The notes: generated from the sequence alone by a model not told the origin. Positions 1 through 12,385 are shown, counted from the stretch's first letter. The stretch is DNA of 64,000 nucleotides from Sparassis latifolia (GCA_018466975.1 CM031561.1:1364001-1428000); one strand, 5' to 3'. Numbers and translations: made by a program.

Positions 1-1456
1 GGAAGGAAGGAATCATGCATAGAGCTGGGGCGTACTATAGACTCTGATGGCTCCGCGAACTGGGCGTGCGTTGGAGCAACGACACTGAGCTTGTGAAACG
101 GAGGCAGAGAGGGCAGCGTGGCGTCCGCGGTCCCGTTGTTCACTGAGTTCATAGAGGACATAGCGACTGGGGAGGAGACTGTACCTAAGTTTGTCCTTCA
201 AATATCGAGAGCGCGCCTCCCAGGTTACGCAATTTCTCCTCGAGCGCGGTCTGAGCCTCGGCACGGCGTGCTTCTCTCCCTCCTTCCGTGCCTGTTCATC
301 CTCCCGTTGTTCGCTCCTGTCTCGGCCATAGTCAGCGTCTGAGGAACCTGGGTGCAGACGGTGCAGGCGAGAGCGGCTGTGGTGGAGTGTCCCTTGCGCG
401 GGGCCTTGAAGGGGGTGGGAGGGTCGTGAAGAAGAGCCATATAGCAACATCACCTCGGCTGGTCGGCGTGCGCAGTAAATGCGACCAAGACACGCTGATT
501 GTGCCCCAATGAACTTAGGCGCGCACGAACACCGAGAGGGCGATGTGCTGCGGTAGATGTCGACAGACGAGGAGCCCCAACAGAGCGGAAAATACTCATT
601 CGGGCGTTAGATGAAACAGAAGGTATAGCAGGGCTTGTAAAACACAGAATGCCCCTAAATGCGGAGATCCTCCCATACCGAGTTTGTGCACGGTGGAGGA
701 GATACGGTAAAGGAACCCCGAGGTGCGAAGTAGGGGCCTTCCCGACATGACCATCAATGTGGATGCATACTGGATGGGGCGATATGCTCACAATCAGTGG
801 CTGCGCCCCATCGCGCGAGACTTGGCGATAACCTCCCAGAATATTATGCTCCTCGTAGGTTCCAGTCCACCTGGCGGTGGTGAACGAACGAAGCAGTGCA
901 ACCTAATACGGATGGACAGTACCAGTGGTGGTTGAGGAAGGGCTCTGGGGCAGATTAGTAGGGTATGCAGATCAATTACACGAATTGGCTGTGAGCCTGA
1001 GGCATGGCTTGTGAGCCTGGAGGCATGGCTTGTGTCGAGGATTGGCTTCGGACACCAAGGTCACATTGTGGCCCTAGTGGGGTCTCCGAGGCACAGATAG
1101 GTTGAAGCAGAGTGGCTACAACTACCTTCAGACTACTCCTTAGAGACATACGAATAAGGGACGCGCCTACGACTGGCGCGTCACGGTGGACGGTCAGCCC
1201 GAGCGAGATGCAGAAAGTTCGCGGACGCTCTGAGTGATCTGCAGCGAGGCTACGCGTCCCCTTTCTCACCATCCTCGTATATATGCCTGTAAACAGCGAA
1301 GTCGCCTTCACCACCTGAACGGCACCTGTGGGCTGGCTGACGAGCGAGAGAAACAAGAAACTGACGCCGCGCATCCTGAAGATCTACACAACCTTGGACA
1401 TCTATTCTTCATACCACCACCACGACTTTTCACCGTACAGCAGACGGACTGCAAAC
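1..1456. other. No gene recognised; short tandem duplication
   Basis: I see no convincing gene here. Open frames exist on both strands but none shows a recognisable domain or a chain of spliceable exons. A 20-21 bp sequence beginning GTGAGCCTG and ending GCATGGCTT occurs twice in direct tandem at 991-1031, the second copy with one extra G. The right part must contain the promoter of the DDI1 gene that follows. A partial gene entering from the left edge cannot be excluded. Confidence 0.4.
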
Positions 1457-3139
1457 ATGGAGTTGACTTTCTCACACCTCTGGTCAATCCCTTCGTTATT
1501 GAGATCGACCCCCGTAAAATGGAGCCTCGAGAACGTTATGGCTCTCCTGGAAGCCGAGGCGAGCCTACTCTCTCCCCTTGCACACCCTTTGCCTCGAGAC
1601 GTTGACCAACGATTTCTGGCATTTAGTCAGGGTATACTCAGTCGACGAGCAAAGTATCTCACGAAGGAACACCTCACGACCCGGAAGGCGGAGCACGGCG
1701 GGCCAGTGGTGCACGGGGACCACGCCATACTCCTACTGCGCCGCAAGGTGAATGTGGCGGGCAGGTGAGCATTCTCGATCTATCTGACTATCTATCTACG
1801 ATGTCTCTTTACTCTCACTGGTGCCACTCATCGCACAGAACCGCTGAACAGGACGCGGAGATGATGCGGTTGCAGTTGCTCGGCGATCCCGTCCTTATGC
1901 AACAACTACGCGAAGTACGTCCCAAATACTCTTCTGGGTCGCGTTTATTGGTGGTTGATTTGTGTACAATTTCTATGTTCCACTCTATCCGCAGACAAAC
2001 CCGGAAATTGCTATTGCGGCACAAACTGATCCCGCTCGTTTTGCGGAACTCCTACGGCAAACTCGCGCAAGACATGCCGACGCAGAACGCGAGCTCGCAC
2101 AGATCAGCACGGATCCGTATGACATAGAAGCTCAGCGTCGTATCGAAGAGGCCATCCGACAGCAGGCCGTCGCAGAAAACCTTGAGCACGCGCTGGAGTA
2201 CTCCCCCGAGGCGTTTGGCCGTGTAACGATGCTATAGTGAGTGCCTGCCTTCCTTACTGGTGACTGTGTGTTCCGGTCCTGTGTGAGACGCGGAGATTCT
2301 GACGGCCGTAGCATACCTGTTGAAGTGAACGGCCACCCTGTCAAGGCTTTTGTGGATAGCGGCGCACAGCAGACGATCAGTAAGTGCCTGAACGTTATTC
2401 CCTGGGGCTCCTCGTACCGATTTCTTACTTTCTATAGTGAGTCCGGAGTGTGCAGAAGCTTGCGGGTACTGTCTTATTTCACTGTCACTTTGTTTGGGAC
2501 TCATGTTATTATTGTAGAATCATGCGACTAGTGGACCGTCGTTTTGCAGGTATTGCACGTGGCGTCGGAACCGCGCAGATCCTCGGACGAGTACATAGTG
2601 CACAGCTGAAACTGGCAGATCTCCACCTTGCGTGCTCTTTCACCATCATGGAGGTGCGTCCACCGAATTTCCGCATCAACGTTATTCCTCACTCTCTACA
2701 GGGCCGAGATGTTGACCTTCTGTTTGGCCTGGACATGTTGAAGGCACATCAAGCATGCATCGATCTCGAGAAAGACGTCCTCCGAATCCAAGGGCGCGAA
2801 GTCCACTTCCTCGCCGAGCACGAACTTCCCGACAAGGCTCGCAACGTAAATGACGGTATCGTGGACCCCAGCGCGTCACAACCCTCTAGTTCCGTTGCCG
2901 GGCCGTCTGGCGCTGCCGAACCAATACACTTCCCCGGGGCGGGAAACACGCTGGGCAGCCCACCAACCGACGCGGGTGCGGGCAGGGGCAGGGGCGCGCC
3001 TGTGCCCCAGACGCAGTCGACGCATTCGGAGGAGGCGATCAGCACGCTTATGAGTCTCGGTGCGTCGAGGGAGATGGCGATCAGCTCGCTGGACGCGGCG
3101 GGCGGAAATCTCGACGTCGCCGCGTCGTTGCTATTCTGA
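1457..3139 (+). CDS. DDI1: DDI1-type ubiquitin shuttle and aspartyl protease (N-terminal frame breaks)
   Basis: Ddi1 proteins bind ubiquitinated clients and the proteasome and carry a dimeric retropepsin-like protease. Exons after the N-terminus read 1839-1914, 1995-2236, 2312-2379, 2438-2465, 2518-2653 and 2702-3139. They give the helical linker (TDPARFAELLRQTR), the protease motif AFVDSGAQQT with the DSG catalytic aspartate, the downstream GRDVDLLFGLDMLK strand and a C-terminal UBA domain (ISTLMSLGASREMAISSLDA). The N-terminal ubiquitin-like domain is recognisable in pieces (MELTFSH, SGQS, FVIEIDPRKME, LENVMALLEAE, VDEQSIS, HAILLLRRKVNVAG), but these lie in different frames around 1457-1764. 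An intron 1559-1626 with a GC donor fits between EAE and SG. The start at 1457 matches the family's usual M-x-L-T-F beginning. Protease and UBA parts are intact; the UBL is broken or mis-sequenced. Confidence 0.85.
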
Positions 3140-3338
3140 GTTCACGTGTGATCAGGAGGGACAGTTAGGACGTTAATGTGGAATGGACTGCTTGGATGAT
3201 GCTGCATTGAAATACAAGTTACTGTTGTACAACATATAGTAGATATCTAAACGACTCAAAGCAATGGTACATATAACTTTCATAGCTCGGGACAGCGGTA
3301 TATGAAGAGTGAATACAACAGAGGGTTATCCGAGGGAA

Positions 3339-4614
3339 TTAGATGAGGCTGACAGTAGTCCGAATCAATCCTCCTCTCCAGTTCCGCATACCTGCGGACC
3401 GCCGCTGTGCCCAGTCACCTTGCATGCGAGAAAATGCATCCTGGATATGTTCAGGACGCAAGGCTGTGCGCGCCTCAGGCGGGGGAAGAAAGAGTGAGCA
3501 CACTGGCAGGGGCGGGTCGACGTCGCGTTCGTCCTCTTCGTCGCGGCGCATGCGCTTCGCATCCCCGCCAAGCCCGAGTCCAGCTTTGCGCTTGCCAAGG
3601 ACGGGTGAGGACGTGGCGTGATCCTCGCGAAGGTAGGACTCCTCCAGCGATTTCTTGACTTCGAGCCCGGCGAGCGTGAGGGAGCGCACCATCTCGAAGG
3701 CGAGGAAACCGACGATGTCGATGGTGTCGTCATTCGCCTTCAAGTCGAGTGAGGGGGGCAGATTGAGGAAATCGCGGAAACGTTTTGCTGACGAATTTAA
3801 GTTTGAACTTTGAGTAAAGAACTCGATTGGAGTAGCCTACCTTTGCGGTATGTGAAGGAGGCTTGGCGACAGTCAGAGTAATGCTGGTACTCTTCTCTGG
3901 TCATTTGTCTCGTAGCATCGTCCGCTTCCTATAAAGAGTCGTAGTTCAAGTGCTCGCATTTACGGACTGCAAACGAACGGACCCACCTTCAAGCGCTGTA
4001 TAGACGCCTCGTGTGCCTCAATGTCATCCTCATCCTCCTCGTCATCTGTCTGCAGCACATCCGAGTAAATAGTCAGGATCTCCCACGGAAGCTTAATGGT
4101 GATCTTTTGAGTCTTTGCGGTCAACTTGTCTACAGATCGATGTTCAGAATAAAACCCTTGCGTGGAAACGAAGAAGAGTCACCATCGGCACCGTCCTCTA
4201 ACGTCTCCACTTCTACTCCTGCGCCTCCTTCGTTCGAGTCTTTCGCATTTGCGTGCTTCCGAACGTCCTTCCAAGATAGGTACGTCCGTAAGCGGTTGAC
4301 TTTAGCGCGGTCGTGGCGAATCAAGAAGATGAGGTCCTCAGCCGACAGATAGCGAGCTCCGCGGCGTGTGGCTAGTGCCCTTGCCTGCACGATCTGCATA
4401 ATACCATCAGAAAGAGTCATGTAGAAAGGATGCTACGCACGAGTTCAATGATCTGACTGCGAATTATGTCCTCGACCAGGTTGACTGTGTCTGGGTTGGG
4501 GTCTTGGACCTCGCCGAAGACAAACATCATCTGCGAAATCTCCTGAGCATATTTGTATCTTTGTTGAGGTGTTGGATCGGAGGCCGTCTTTTTCACGGCT
4601 GTTACTTGCGCCAT
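3339..4614 (-). CDS. SPT3: SAGA complex subunit Spt3
   Basis: Spt3 is the histone-fold subunit of the SAGA coactivator that helps deliver TBP to promoters. Five exons (4441-4614, 4183-4393, 3987-4129, 3841-3928, 3339-3787) join without any frame break into 354 residues. The N-terminal histone-fold half reads YAQEISQMMFVFGEVQDPNP, followed by LIRHDRAKVNRLRTYLSWKD, which is close to the yeast protein. The second half contains IKLPWEILTIYSD and the C-terminal block FLAFEMVRSLTLAGLEVKKS, then a charged tail. All introns are GT-AG and 47-58 nt long. The start at 4614 gives a short N-terminus (MAQVTAVKKTASDP) before the first helix, as in the family. The exact 3' end follows from the stop at 3339. 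Confidence 0.95.
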
Positions 4615-4742
4615 GGATATGAGAGCTGCAGGATGAGCCTGAGGCTGAGTGAAGAAGGCGGCAACTTGGATAAGCGCGTAGATTGTCTCGAGATCGAGAC
4701 AGAGATAAGATTAGATCTTAGATGCTGCTTCAAGCTGGCACT

Positions 4743-4777
4743 ATCATGAACACCACATGGCATGTGGTGTTCATGAT
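4743..4777. repeat. 35-bp near-perfect palindrome upstream of SPT3
   Basis: Two perfect 17-nt inverted arms (ATCATGAACACCACATG and its reverse complement) are separated by a single G. The structure lies 129 bp upstream of the SPT3 start codon. It could extrude as a hairpin, bind a dimeric regulator, or be the remnant of an inserted element; the sequence does not decide. Confidence 0.75.
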
Positions 4778-6390
4778 CGTGTTTAAGTTGTTGTTCCTCC
4801 CCACTGTGAGCTATGAGCTATCAATAAATATACGATATGCACTGGGCTAGCAAATGTGTCGCTGGAAACTTTCATCACATCCTCGACACCAGTCTTTTCT
4901 CACCTTGCAGTGGCGGCGAGTGCCAGTAGCCACCACCCTCGAGCGGGACATACGGTCTTTTACGAGTGTCACGATACTTCATCTTTTTGATTTGAAGACA
5001 TCGCTCGCGATATCCCTATGATCGTCCAACAGACAATGCAAAACAATGGCCCTGCGCAGTACGTCTTTCTAGCCCAGTTTACACACCCGGTTTACAGCAG
5101 TGCACGACGCAACCATGTTTACGCTCACGTACGCCTATTGCCTTTGCCGCGTTGTATATAGCCTACAGCGCTGGTTGAGATTTTCTCCCACCTATGGTGT
5201 CGTGCGCCCGTCGAAAGCGATAACGTCCAATAAACTCAAGACACTTTTTCCGGAACGGTCGAGCGTGATATATTCAACTCACGATTGCGTTAAGTCCATA
5301 TTCCAGGTCTGGCCGTCATGGCCGACTACTGGCGTACGCCAGTACAAGGTGCTAGTATTGTCGGCAACAGTGTGGCGGTTTTTGAATTTCCTACCGACAA
5401 GGTGCGCGATGAGATGCGAAATTTCTCGCGATCTGACGAGGACTTGGTGCAGTGCGATGAAGATGCTCAACCGCCTAGGACAGAAAGTTCGATCTTATTT
5501 TGGTTTCGACTGCACATGCTGCTTATTGCAGTTGCAGTTGGGGTATGTGGAGGGAAACTCGCCGGCGAGACGTTAACCTCGACTTGAAGCCGCCGGAGCA
5601 CGATCACGGGACCACGCTGACAATATTGCAACACTGCATCTGGTAAAAATTTTGAAGATTTCAAGTACGCGCACCTCGGAATCGAGTCGTGGAAGCCTGC
5701 TCTTGGGCGATCTCACTGGCATTGCGCCATGCGTTTGACATTACTCCCTCCGAATACAACAAGAAGGAAAATCTGATGCTCTCCGAGACGACTAGTGGAC
5801 ACCGGCGACCCCGCTGAAACTACCTCTGAGAACATGGACGCAGTAGCTAATCAGTAGGTGGTTCGTACATCTCTGAGATGCTCAGCAAAGTTAACAACCA
5901 ACTAAATTGAAATGCAACTTGGTGGCTGTAGATAACTCCGCGAGCTTCGTGAGCAGCCACCACCGCAGTGTTATGAGTTTTCTTGTTGGAGAGTTAGCCT
6001 GATGCTGGAGCGAATTCGTGATGGAACTTTCATAATTGTGGACGTCTGCGGTTCATTCAGGTGCTCGCTGCATTTGATGGTCAGGTGTATTTATGCGGCG
6101 TTAATGATGTACATACGTATGAGACTGAAGGAAACAGTAGTCTAAGTACAGTAGGTATGAATACGGGGGACATAGTCTTTGAAAGCAAAGGCGACAGCAC
6201 AGAAATAGGACGTAAGAACGTGAGTACGTGAAGTAGGAAGGTGCCGTAGCGCATGAATGCGTCTATCCCTATAATCCTTGGGTCCAACGATAAAACAAGA
6301 AAATGAGAGCAACGACACATGGAGATCCTCGTAGACACTATATACACAGACACAATTTAGATCATTGAGAGATGAATTCGATGTGGAAGC
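4778..6390. other. Unresolved intergenic stretch
   Basis: No gene is supported. The longest frames (for example 5318-5587 on the plus strand, 89 codons, with a hydrophobic run LHMLLIAVAVGVCGG) match nothing I know and have no convincing splice partners. An 18-bp perfect palindrome (TACTGGCGTACGCCAGTA) sits at 5327-5344, just inside that frame. The stretch could hold a decayed gene, given its AT-richer composition than its neighbours. Confidence 0.3.
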
Positions 6391-7828
6391 TCAGGAGTGG
6401 CCCAGCGTAAACATCCACTGCTCAAGAACGTAGGTCTCCGCCTCCGAGAGTAGTACAAGTGAGGGTAGCATGTCTGGGCCGGGGCGCGACACCACGCGGT
6501 ACCACGCACTGTCGTCGATCTTGACATACTCTAAGGTCGGGATAACGCTCGTGACATGTCGGGCGACACGGTCAATTTGCATCACAGCTATGCCGGTACA
6601 AAGAGAGAGTGCGACCAGAGGGAAGGCGCGGAGGGCACATGCCGCACGCACCTGTGAGACAAACAGCCTCTATATCAGTATGCGGGGGAATCACGAAACG
6701 CGTACTGAATGCACGCACCAGACGTCCGCCGATATCGTCCTCTGCGTACTCACTCATATCACAAATGCCAGTAGTATCGTACGAAGCCAAGGCGAGTGCC
6801 TTCTGTCCGTACACGAAGCCTATAAGCTTGAGATACAAGCATTTTAATTTCCAGCCCGGTGCGGCCTGCACCATTTCCAAGACCGCATCGGGATACATCA
6901 TGCAGGTGAGCATCGCCGGCGACGTGCGCCACAGCATGTTCAGGATGTCGCGATTGTTATCATTGCGGTAATTTCGGGCCACTAGTGAACGTACACGCGT
7001 CGGGATGTCGATCGGGTACTGGGCATCAACTTCGTCCAGTGAATCCCATATTGGGCCGTTCTCAGCGGAGAATCGGTAACTAGCGGAGCAAACTAAACGT
7101 TTGAGATTAGGAAAAATCTGGGCAAGGCGTGGAAGGGATATCGGTTCCCTGTCTTGAGAACCGTTGAGTTTCAGGGTATGGACATGAGAATACACAACGC
7201 CACAATCCAAGCCTTGAATAAGACCACCGGGAATCCATATCTGAAGAATCTCTAGCGATTCGGCGAATCTCTTGAGGACATTCCCGAGAAGGCTGCTGCG
7301 GGAAGGAGGGTCGAACGGACCAAGACGGACATGATGCGGTCGGCTGACCATCTCAGCTAATAGCCTGAGTGACCAGCCGCCGATGTTGCTGAAGTTGATA
7401 TGCTGTAGATGTGGCAGGGAAAACAGCACTTTCCTGAGATGGTCTGAGCAGAGAAGCGACTCCAGGTCCAGGACGGCGAGCGACCTGAGAAAACGGGCTC
7501 GCTGCAGCATTTCGGCAAGCTCATGCTGCATAGCTGAGAAGAAGGTGGATGTTGAATAGAGAGCCAATGTTCGCATGCAGATCGGACGGTACTTGGGATC
7601 GGCCAGCACGAAATGACAGAAACTTAACAGCTGTCTGGGGTTCTTGATGATCACCTCAGACAGACGTCGAGGCATGGCTACATCGTAGGCATAGCGACAT
7701 GTCTGCGCGAATCGTAACGCATCGAGAGGCGATAGGATGAACGAGAGTATCTCGGCGAGGACATCATCGTTGAGAGATAAAAGCAACATGGTTGGGACTG
7801 TTTCGGAGGAATGTTCGTAATAAGACAC
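6391..7828 (-). CDS. F-box domain protein
   Basis: This is a member of the large basidiomycete family of F-box proteins, presumed substrate adaptors of SCF ubiquitin ligases. Two exons (6719-7828 and 6391-6651) separated by a 67-nt GT-AG intron give 456 residues. The F-box is near the N-terminus (LNDDVLAEILSFI, then LDALRFAQTCRYAYDVAMPR, about residues 18-55). The rest resembles the leucine-rich but irregular C-terminal part of these proteins (LRSLAVLDLESLL, LPHLQHINFSNI, LETLK-like strands), without a named repeat. Splicing joins GGRL to VRAACALR in phase 0. A second methionine at residue 14 could be the start. The target protein is unknown. Confidence 0.85.
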
Positions 7829-8589
7829 CGTTAACGAGGATATTCAAGGCACTCACAGATCGTTAAGCGCTTCGGCCACCAATAGACGAGATTTCCAAGC
7901 CCGTCCGAGAGAATGACTCGGATTAAGTCTATATGAAATTTGACAGAACTTTCGAACTGACCCGAGAGCTCGGAGACGTCAGAAGGCTCTTGTCTTTAAA
8001 TGAAATATCCTGTATGCTTGAAAGGAAGAGCACGCCGACTACCGTTGCGGAAGGGGCCTGTGAAGCGCTGACTCAAGCAGGCGAACGCGGCCGTTCTCTC
8101 ATGATCACTGCACGCTCTGCCCCGGCTCCAGCTGCAGCTGCAGATGATCAATGGGGTACATCCGCATTTTATTAAGGCAGTGAAATTTTGGAGAATCTTT
8201 GACATCTCAATGAGCTATGGGAACAGGTATTCCACTCCTTCCGAAGGCGATGTTACTCTAGGTATACGCCGGCACAATAGCCAGGGAGGGACTCGGAGGG
8301 AGTCTATACGCTCATGATCAAGTTCCCGCCATATCGGCTCTCATCGCTCAAGGGTTGTAGTCTTCGGTATCGTTTCTAGTGTGTTTTACTGACAGATCAC
8401 ACTCAGCCCTCCTGGACGGAGTTGCTGAACGACGTTTGGCATCGTTTCCATTTCCATGGGTACTGTCCTTCGTCCCTTTATCCTTCAGCCAGTGCTATAT
8501 CATCAAGGGGAAAGTTTGAGAGAAGATCGTAGCCGGTCCGTCGCCCGTGAGGCGGGCATGAAGCAAGAACGGGGAAATAGCGGCAAAAA
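7829..8589. other. Intergenic region between F-box and FAH genes
   Basis: I see no gene. The left part is the upstream region of the F-box gene and the right part is the 3' flank of the FAH-family gene. A short GC-rich repeat of CAGCTGCAGCTGCAG type is present near 8127-8143. Confidence 0.4.
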
Positions 8590-10284
8590 TTACAGCTTCG
8601 CCTTCTCCTTGGCATCCTCCTCGACGACGCGGTTGACCAGCGTACCGATGCCCGCGCCGAGCCAGACGCTCATGTCGTCGCCCCCCTCAAGGAAGATGGG
8701 CGGTTTTCTGACAAACCCGACACCCTTTGGCGTGCCGGTCAGAATGACCGAGCCGGGGAGGAGCGTCGTGCCCTGCGAGAGGAAGGCGATTGTCTGCCGG
8801 ACGGTGAAGATTTGGTCGCTGGATAGAGGTGACGGTTAGCGTCACCACGACCATGGGGATAACCACCATAAAAGGGAATGCACGCAGAGCGTACGTACGC
8901 GGTGATACCCTCTTGAAGGACCTGGCCGTTGACGGTACACCTCAGCGGTACGCGTTGAGGGTCGGGTATGGCGCTGGCGGTAACGAGGCAAGGCCCAAGC
9001 GGGTTAGTGTTATCTAAGAACGAGTGCTTGAGCATCGCCAGTACCACGACAGAAATTCAGGAAAGATTCACCGAATCCCTTCGAGAAGCCCCACTGTGAG
9101 ACCGCCATTTGGTGGTACCGGAAAGACACCTTAGTTACACCGACGGTGTTTAATCTATGTATCGACCAAAAGAACAACTGCAGACTGCTCACATCGTTCG
9201 CACCGGTGTATGCGAGCACATAGTCGAGCGCATCCGCCTCCGAGACGTCCTTCGCGGGTTTGCCGATGACGATGACGAGCTCAACTTCGTAGTCCGGCAG
9301 ATGCTTTGCGGGAGGCTGCACAACCTTGGGGATCGTCACAGGTGCGTTTGGGCCGATGAGCGCAGTGACGGGCTTGTAGAACAGGACGGGAAAGCTGAGG
9401 TAAGACACCCGTCAGGTAACACCGCGAAATCCGACACGCAGATGGCACTTACGCAGGTTTTGCAAGGTTGGCTTCCGCCTAAATCAACGTTTACTTCGTC
9501 AGTACGTGCATAACATCAAAACGTATTGTGAATAAGGTGTGACAAAGTTTCAACCGTTCAGCATCGGTGCAGTTCCGCCGGTGCGTTAGGCATTTGCATG
9601 CGATGGTAGGGATTATGCTGTCCGGCACAAAATTCGCATGTGACCAACCGTTGGTCAACTGCAAATTTGGTCACCAACGTCGTGATGTCGCAGACCCGGC
9701 GCGTACACGTTCTACTAGCGTAGAGTCCTAACGATGGGGGCGTGGGGAAGCAGCGGAAGGCCGAACATCCTGCGAAACGCGCCCTGTGCCAGGACATTCA
9801 AGGCGAGTCCGTGTGCGGCACCACTTGGATCACCAAGCCGACGGGCCGGCGAAAAGCAACATGCCGCAGAAATCACTTTTCTGCAAAGCAAGACTCACCG
9901 CATGATCTGCGTAATTTAGCCCCAAGCAGCGTACGAGCCCGATTTCGCTTCTGTCCAGCGGCGCGAGCAGCTCCTTGACGGTGAGGACCTTCCTAGTGAC
10001 ATGCGCGTTCGGATCGAGCGCAGAGCCGTGAATCTCGTATGCCTTTATGACCTGCTTCTGGTGGGACGCCAGTCCGACTGGATGCCAGCGGTCATGGCTA
10101 TTTCCAAGTGGAAATGACAGGCTGCTCACCGTCGAGTCTGGGGTCAACTGGTTCACCGATGTGCACCTGGGAGGTCTCTGCAGCGACGAAGCGGATTAAC
10201 CGAGTCCATTGCTACGGCGCAGGCATGGTTAATGTGTGTAACAACAACGAGAGTGGAAGGACACACCGTTCTGATGGGTGGCAT
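8590..10284 (-). CDS. Fumarylacetoacetate hydrolase-fold protein with C-terminal AKL
   Basis: The FAH fold covers acylpyruvases, oxaloacetate decarboxylases and related hydrolases that use a metal-bound carboxylate cluster. Eight exons (10267-10284, 10130-10211, 9899-10077, 9453-9478, 9193-9394, 9072-9129, 8899-9013, 8590-8818) give 302 residues with no frame break. Family blocks are clear: LGLNYADHA, the next-exon FPVLFYKP, DYEVELVIVIGK carrying metal-binding glutamates, LAYTGANDVS, and near the end LPGSVILTGTPKGVGF. The first exon codes only MPPIRT; without it the downstream frame would meet a TAG. The protein ends in AKL, which resembles a PTS1 peroxisomal import signal. Intron 9479-9898 is 420 nt, far longer than the others. 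The substrate cannot be told from sequence. Confidence 0.9.
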
Positions 10285-10524
10285 GGTGGAAGAGGGGGAC
10301 AGAGATTCGCCATGGTGGAGAGTTGCTGCATTATAAGTGCTGGTTCATGCGGGAGCCGGTGCTCGGAGCTCCGACGCGTCTCTAATCTCACGGAGAATTA
10401 TTGCACGTGATGGACGCGACGGGCGCGCTTAGATAATCGAGTTAGTTGTACTGAACTACAATACCGTCCATAACCGTGCGTTTTCAACGAGGTGAGTAGC
10501 GCTGATGAGGACTGCGCTCCCAAC
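10285..10524. promoter_or_regulatory. Shared divergent promoter region, FAH-like and CDC14 genes
   Basis: The FAH-family gene (minus strand, start 10284) and the CDC14 gene (plus strand, start 10525) are transcribed away from each other across only 240 bp. Both promoters and 5' leaders must lie here. No clear TATA box is visible. Confidence 0.6.
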
Positions 10525-12385
10525 ATGGACCTCTCACGCAACATGAAGACCCTCCTTCAGGACGCCTTGGATGAGGTGAGATATCTGCAGACCTAAGTAT
10601 TAATTTGACCGATAGATATCCGTGAGTAGCTGGTTTCGACCAAGTCGCCAAACGCCCGAGTAGACCAGGCGCTGGCGACGTTGGAGCGTCTGCTCGCAGA
10701 AATCTGTGTCTCACCCACTCCGAATGCTCTGGAACGGTTGTATATATTCATCGAACTGCAGGACAGGTTCGATTGTAATGGTAGGAGCTTGTCGATGCTC
10801 TCCCCCCCTCGCTCAACCTTGGACATGGTCTCCAGTGCCCTCTCGGATTCTCTCGTGGATGGGTGGGTCAGCGGCACAGTTGGAGGCAATCTTGAGCAAG
10901 ACCATATCAGATCGTGAGTGTGCGCTGTACTCGTATGCTGTGCCGTTGCTCAGTCGCGTTGCAGAAGAGCGGGAGACACAGTCTGTGCCGTTCACCCATC
11001 AGCTCATACAAGCATTGTCGATACTGCAGGGTGTTGCGCTCATCCACGAGGAGAGTAAACGCTACCTGGGTCGTCGTTACCCCCTAGAGGTGAGTCACTG
11101 TATCGGCATGCTGCGTATGGGGTTTGATCGGACCCTAGGTGCTCTTGGACCTCTTGCTCACCTCGAGACACGTGTCGTTTGTTCCCCCATCAACTAGCCA
11201 CTCCACTCCATCATCTCCGAGATCCAATGTATCTTCTCGGAATGAAAGCCCAAATCCACCCTCCGTTCCTCTTACTTCTGCTGTGTTGGATACGTTGCTC
11301 TGTGTTCTCGTTGACTCATCTCCGGCGCTTCGCTTGTTCGAGGATTTGAAAGGTGTCCAGTATGTGGTCAAAATCCTCAAGCGGGCAGGGACGCCTCGCG
11401 AAGTTAGGTGAGTAGCGTCTTAGCGTGGGCTAGAGCCGTAGTGACGACGGATTTTTTTTGTGACTGACTTTCCTTCAGGATGAAATGTCTCGAATTTCTA
11501 TATTTCTATCTTTTGGACGAAATCCCCGTTTCACCGTTGAATGTCTTGTCGGATCCTCGCTCTCCAGCGGGCATCGCAGGAACTCCGACACCGTCCTCTA
11601 GGGCACCAAATCGTGCCATACTGTCTACGTCTCATTCGACCACCTCATCGGTCTCATCGACATATTCTTCGTCGTCATCGTCGTCTGGATCATCCGTATC
11701 CACTTCGGCTACGTCGGTCTCTTCTCTTCCATCTACTCCTGCAACGTCTCGTGAATCTTCTACTACTCCGACAACCCCGCCGTTGCCGAAACCTGCCTTC
11801 TCTCGCTCACCTCGACTCGTCACCCCGCCACCGTCGCGCGCACTGCCTCGCTCACTTCTCATGCTCCGCCGTGAAGTCGATTATGTCCCACAAAGTCCCA
11901 AGAAGGCACCAATCTCGAGCCTCGCGCTCGGTGGGCAGAGGACGGGAGAGGCGGTCAAGTCGCGGCTGAAACAGCGCGGGACTGTTGACGTTCTGTCTTC
12001 CGAGGAAACAGAGAGTGACGAGGTACATACGCCACGGACGAATCGCCCATCGCATTCGCGCGGGTTCTCCGTTTCTTCGCACGGATCGCACGGAGAGCCA
12101 TCCGCCATCATCTATACCCCTTCTGGAGCGGATAGGAACGTACTTGGGTCCAGCCGGCACCGCCGCGCACAGAGTTGCGCTGACGTCGGCTCGCTGGACC
12201 CCCCATTTCAGCTGGGGTGGTCGAGCTCTTCGAGCTCCTCTAGTGGTAGCGCACGCAGTGCTATCCCGAGTAAGAGTGGTGCGCGGACGATGGAAGAGAA
12301 GAAGGAGATCCTGGGCAGCATGCTGGGGAACGTGGACGCGCTGGTCGAGGGGGTGCGCAAGGCGGGTATCTGGGGCCTTGGTTAG
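10525..12385 (+). CDS. Cdc14-type SIN component (Sid1 partner family)
   Basis: This matches the fungal family of S. pombe Cdc14, the partner of the Sid1 kinase in the septation initiation network; it is unrelated to the Cdc14 phosphatase. Five exons (10525-10575, 10630-10780, 10836-11089, 11139-11407, 11479-12385) give 543 residues. The conserved helical domain includes ALATLERLLAEICVSPTPNA, YIFIELQDRFDCN, LIQALSILQGVALIHEESKRY, PALRLFEDLKGVQYVVKILK and MKCLEFLYFYLLDE. The last exon is mostly a Ser/Thr/Pro-rich, probably disordered tail (long serine runs at about residues 290-320 and 480-490) that could be a phosphorylation target. It ends with a short helix LGSMLGNVDALVEGVRKAGI. All introns are GT-AG. 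Confidence 0.88.

Noticed and set aside
10212..10266. Premature stop at codon 5 of the FAH gene (ATG CCT GCG CCG TAG)
   Set aside because: The TAG is the end of a 55-nt intron; an upstream exon MPPIRT joins in frame.
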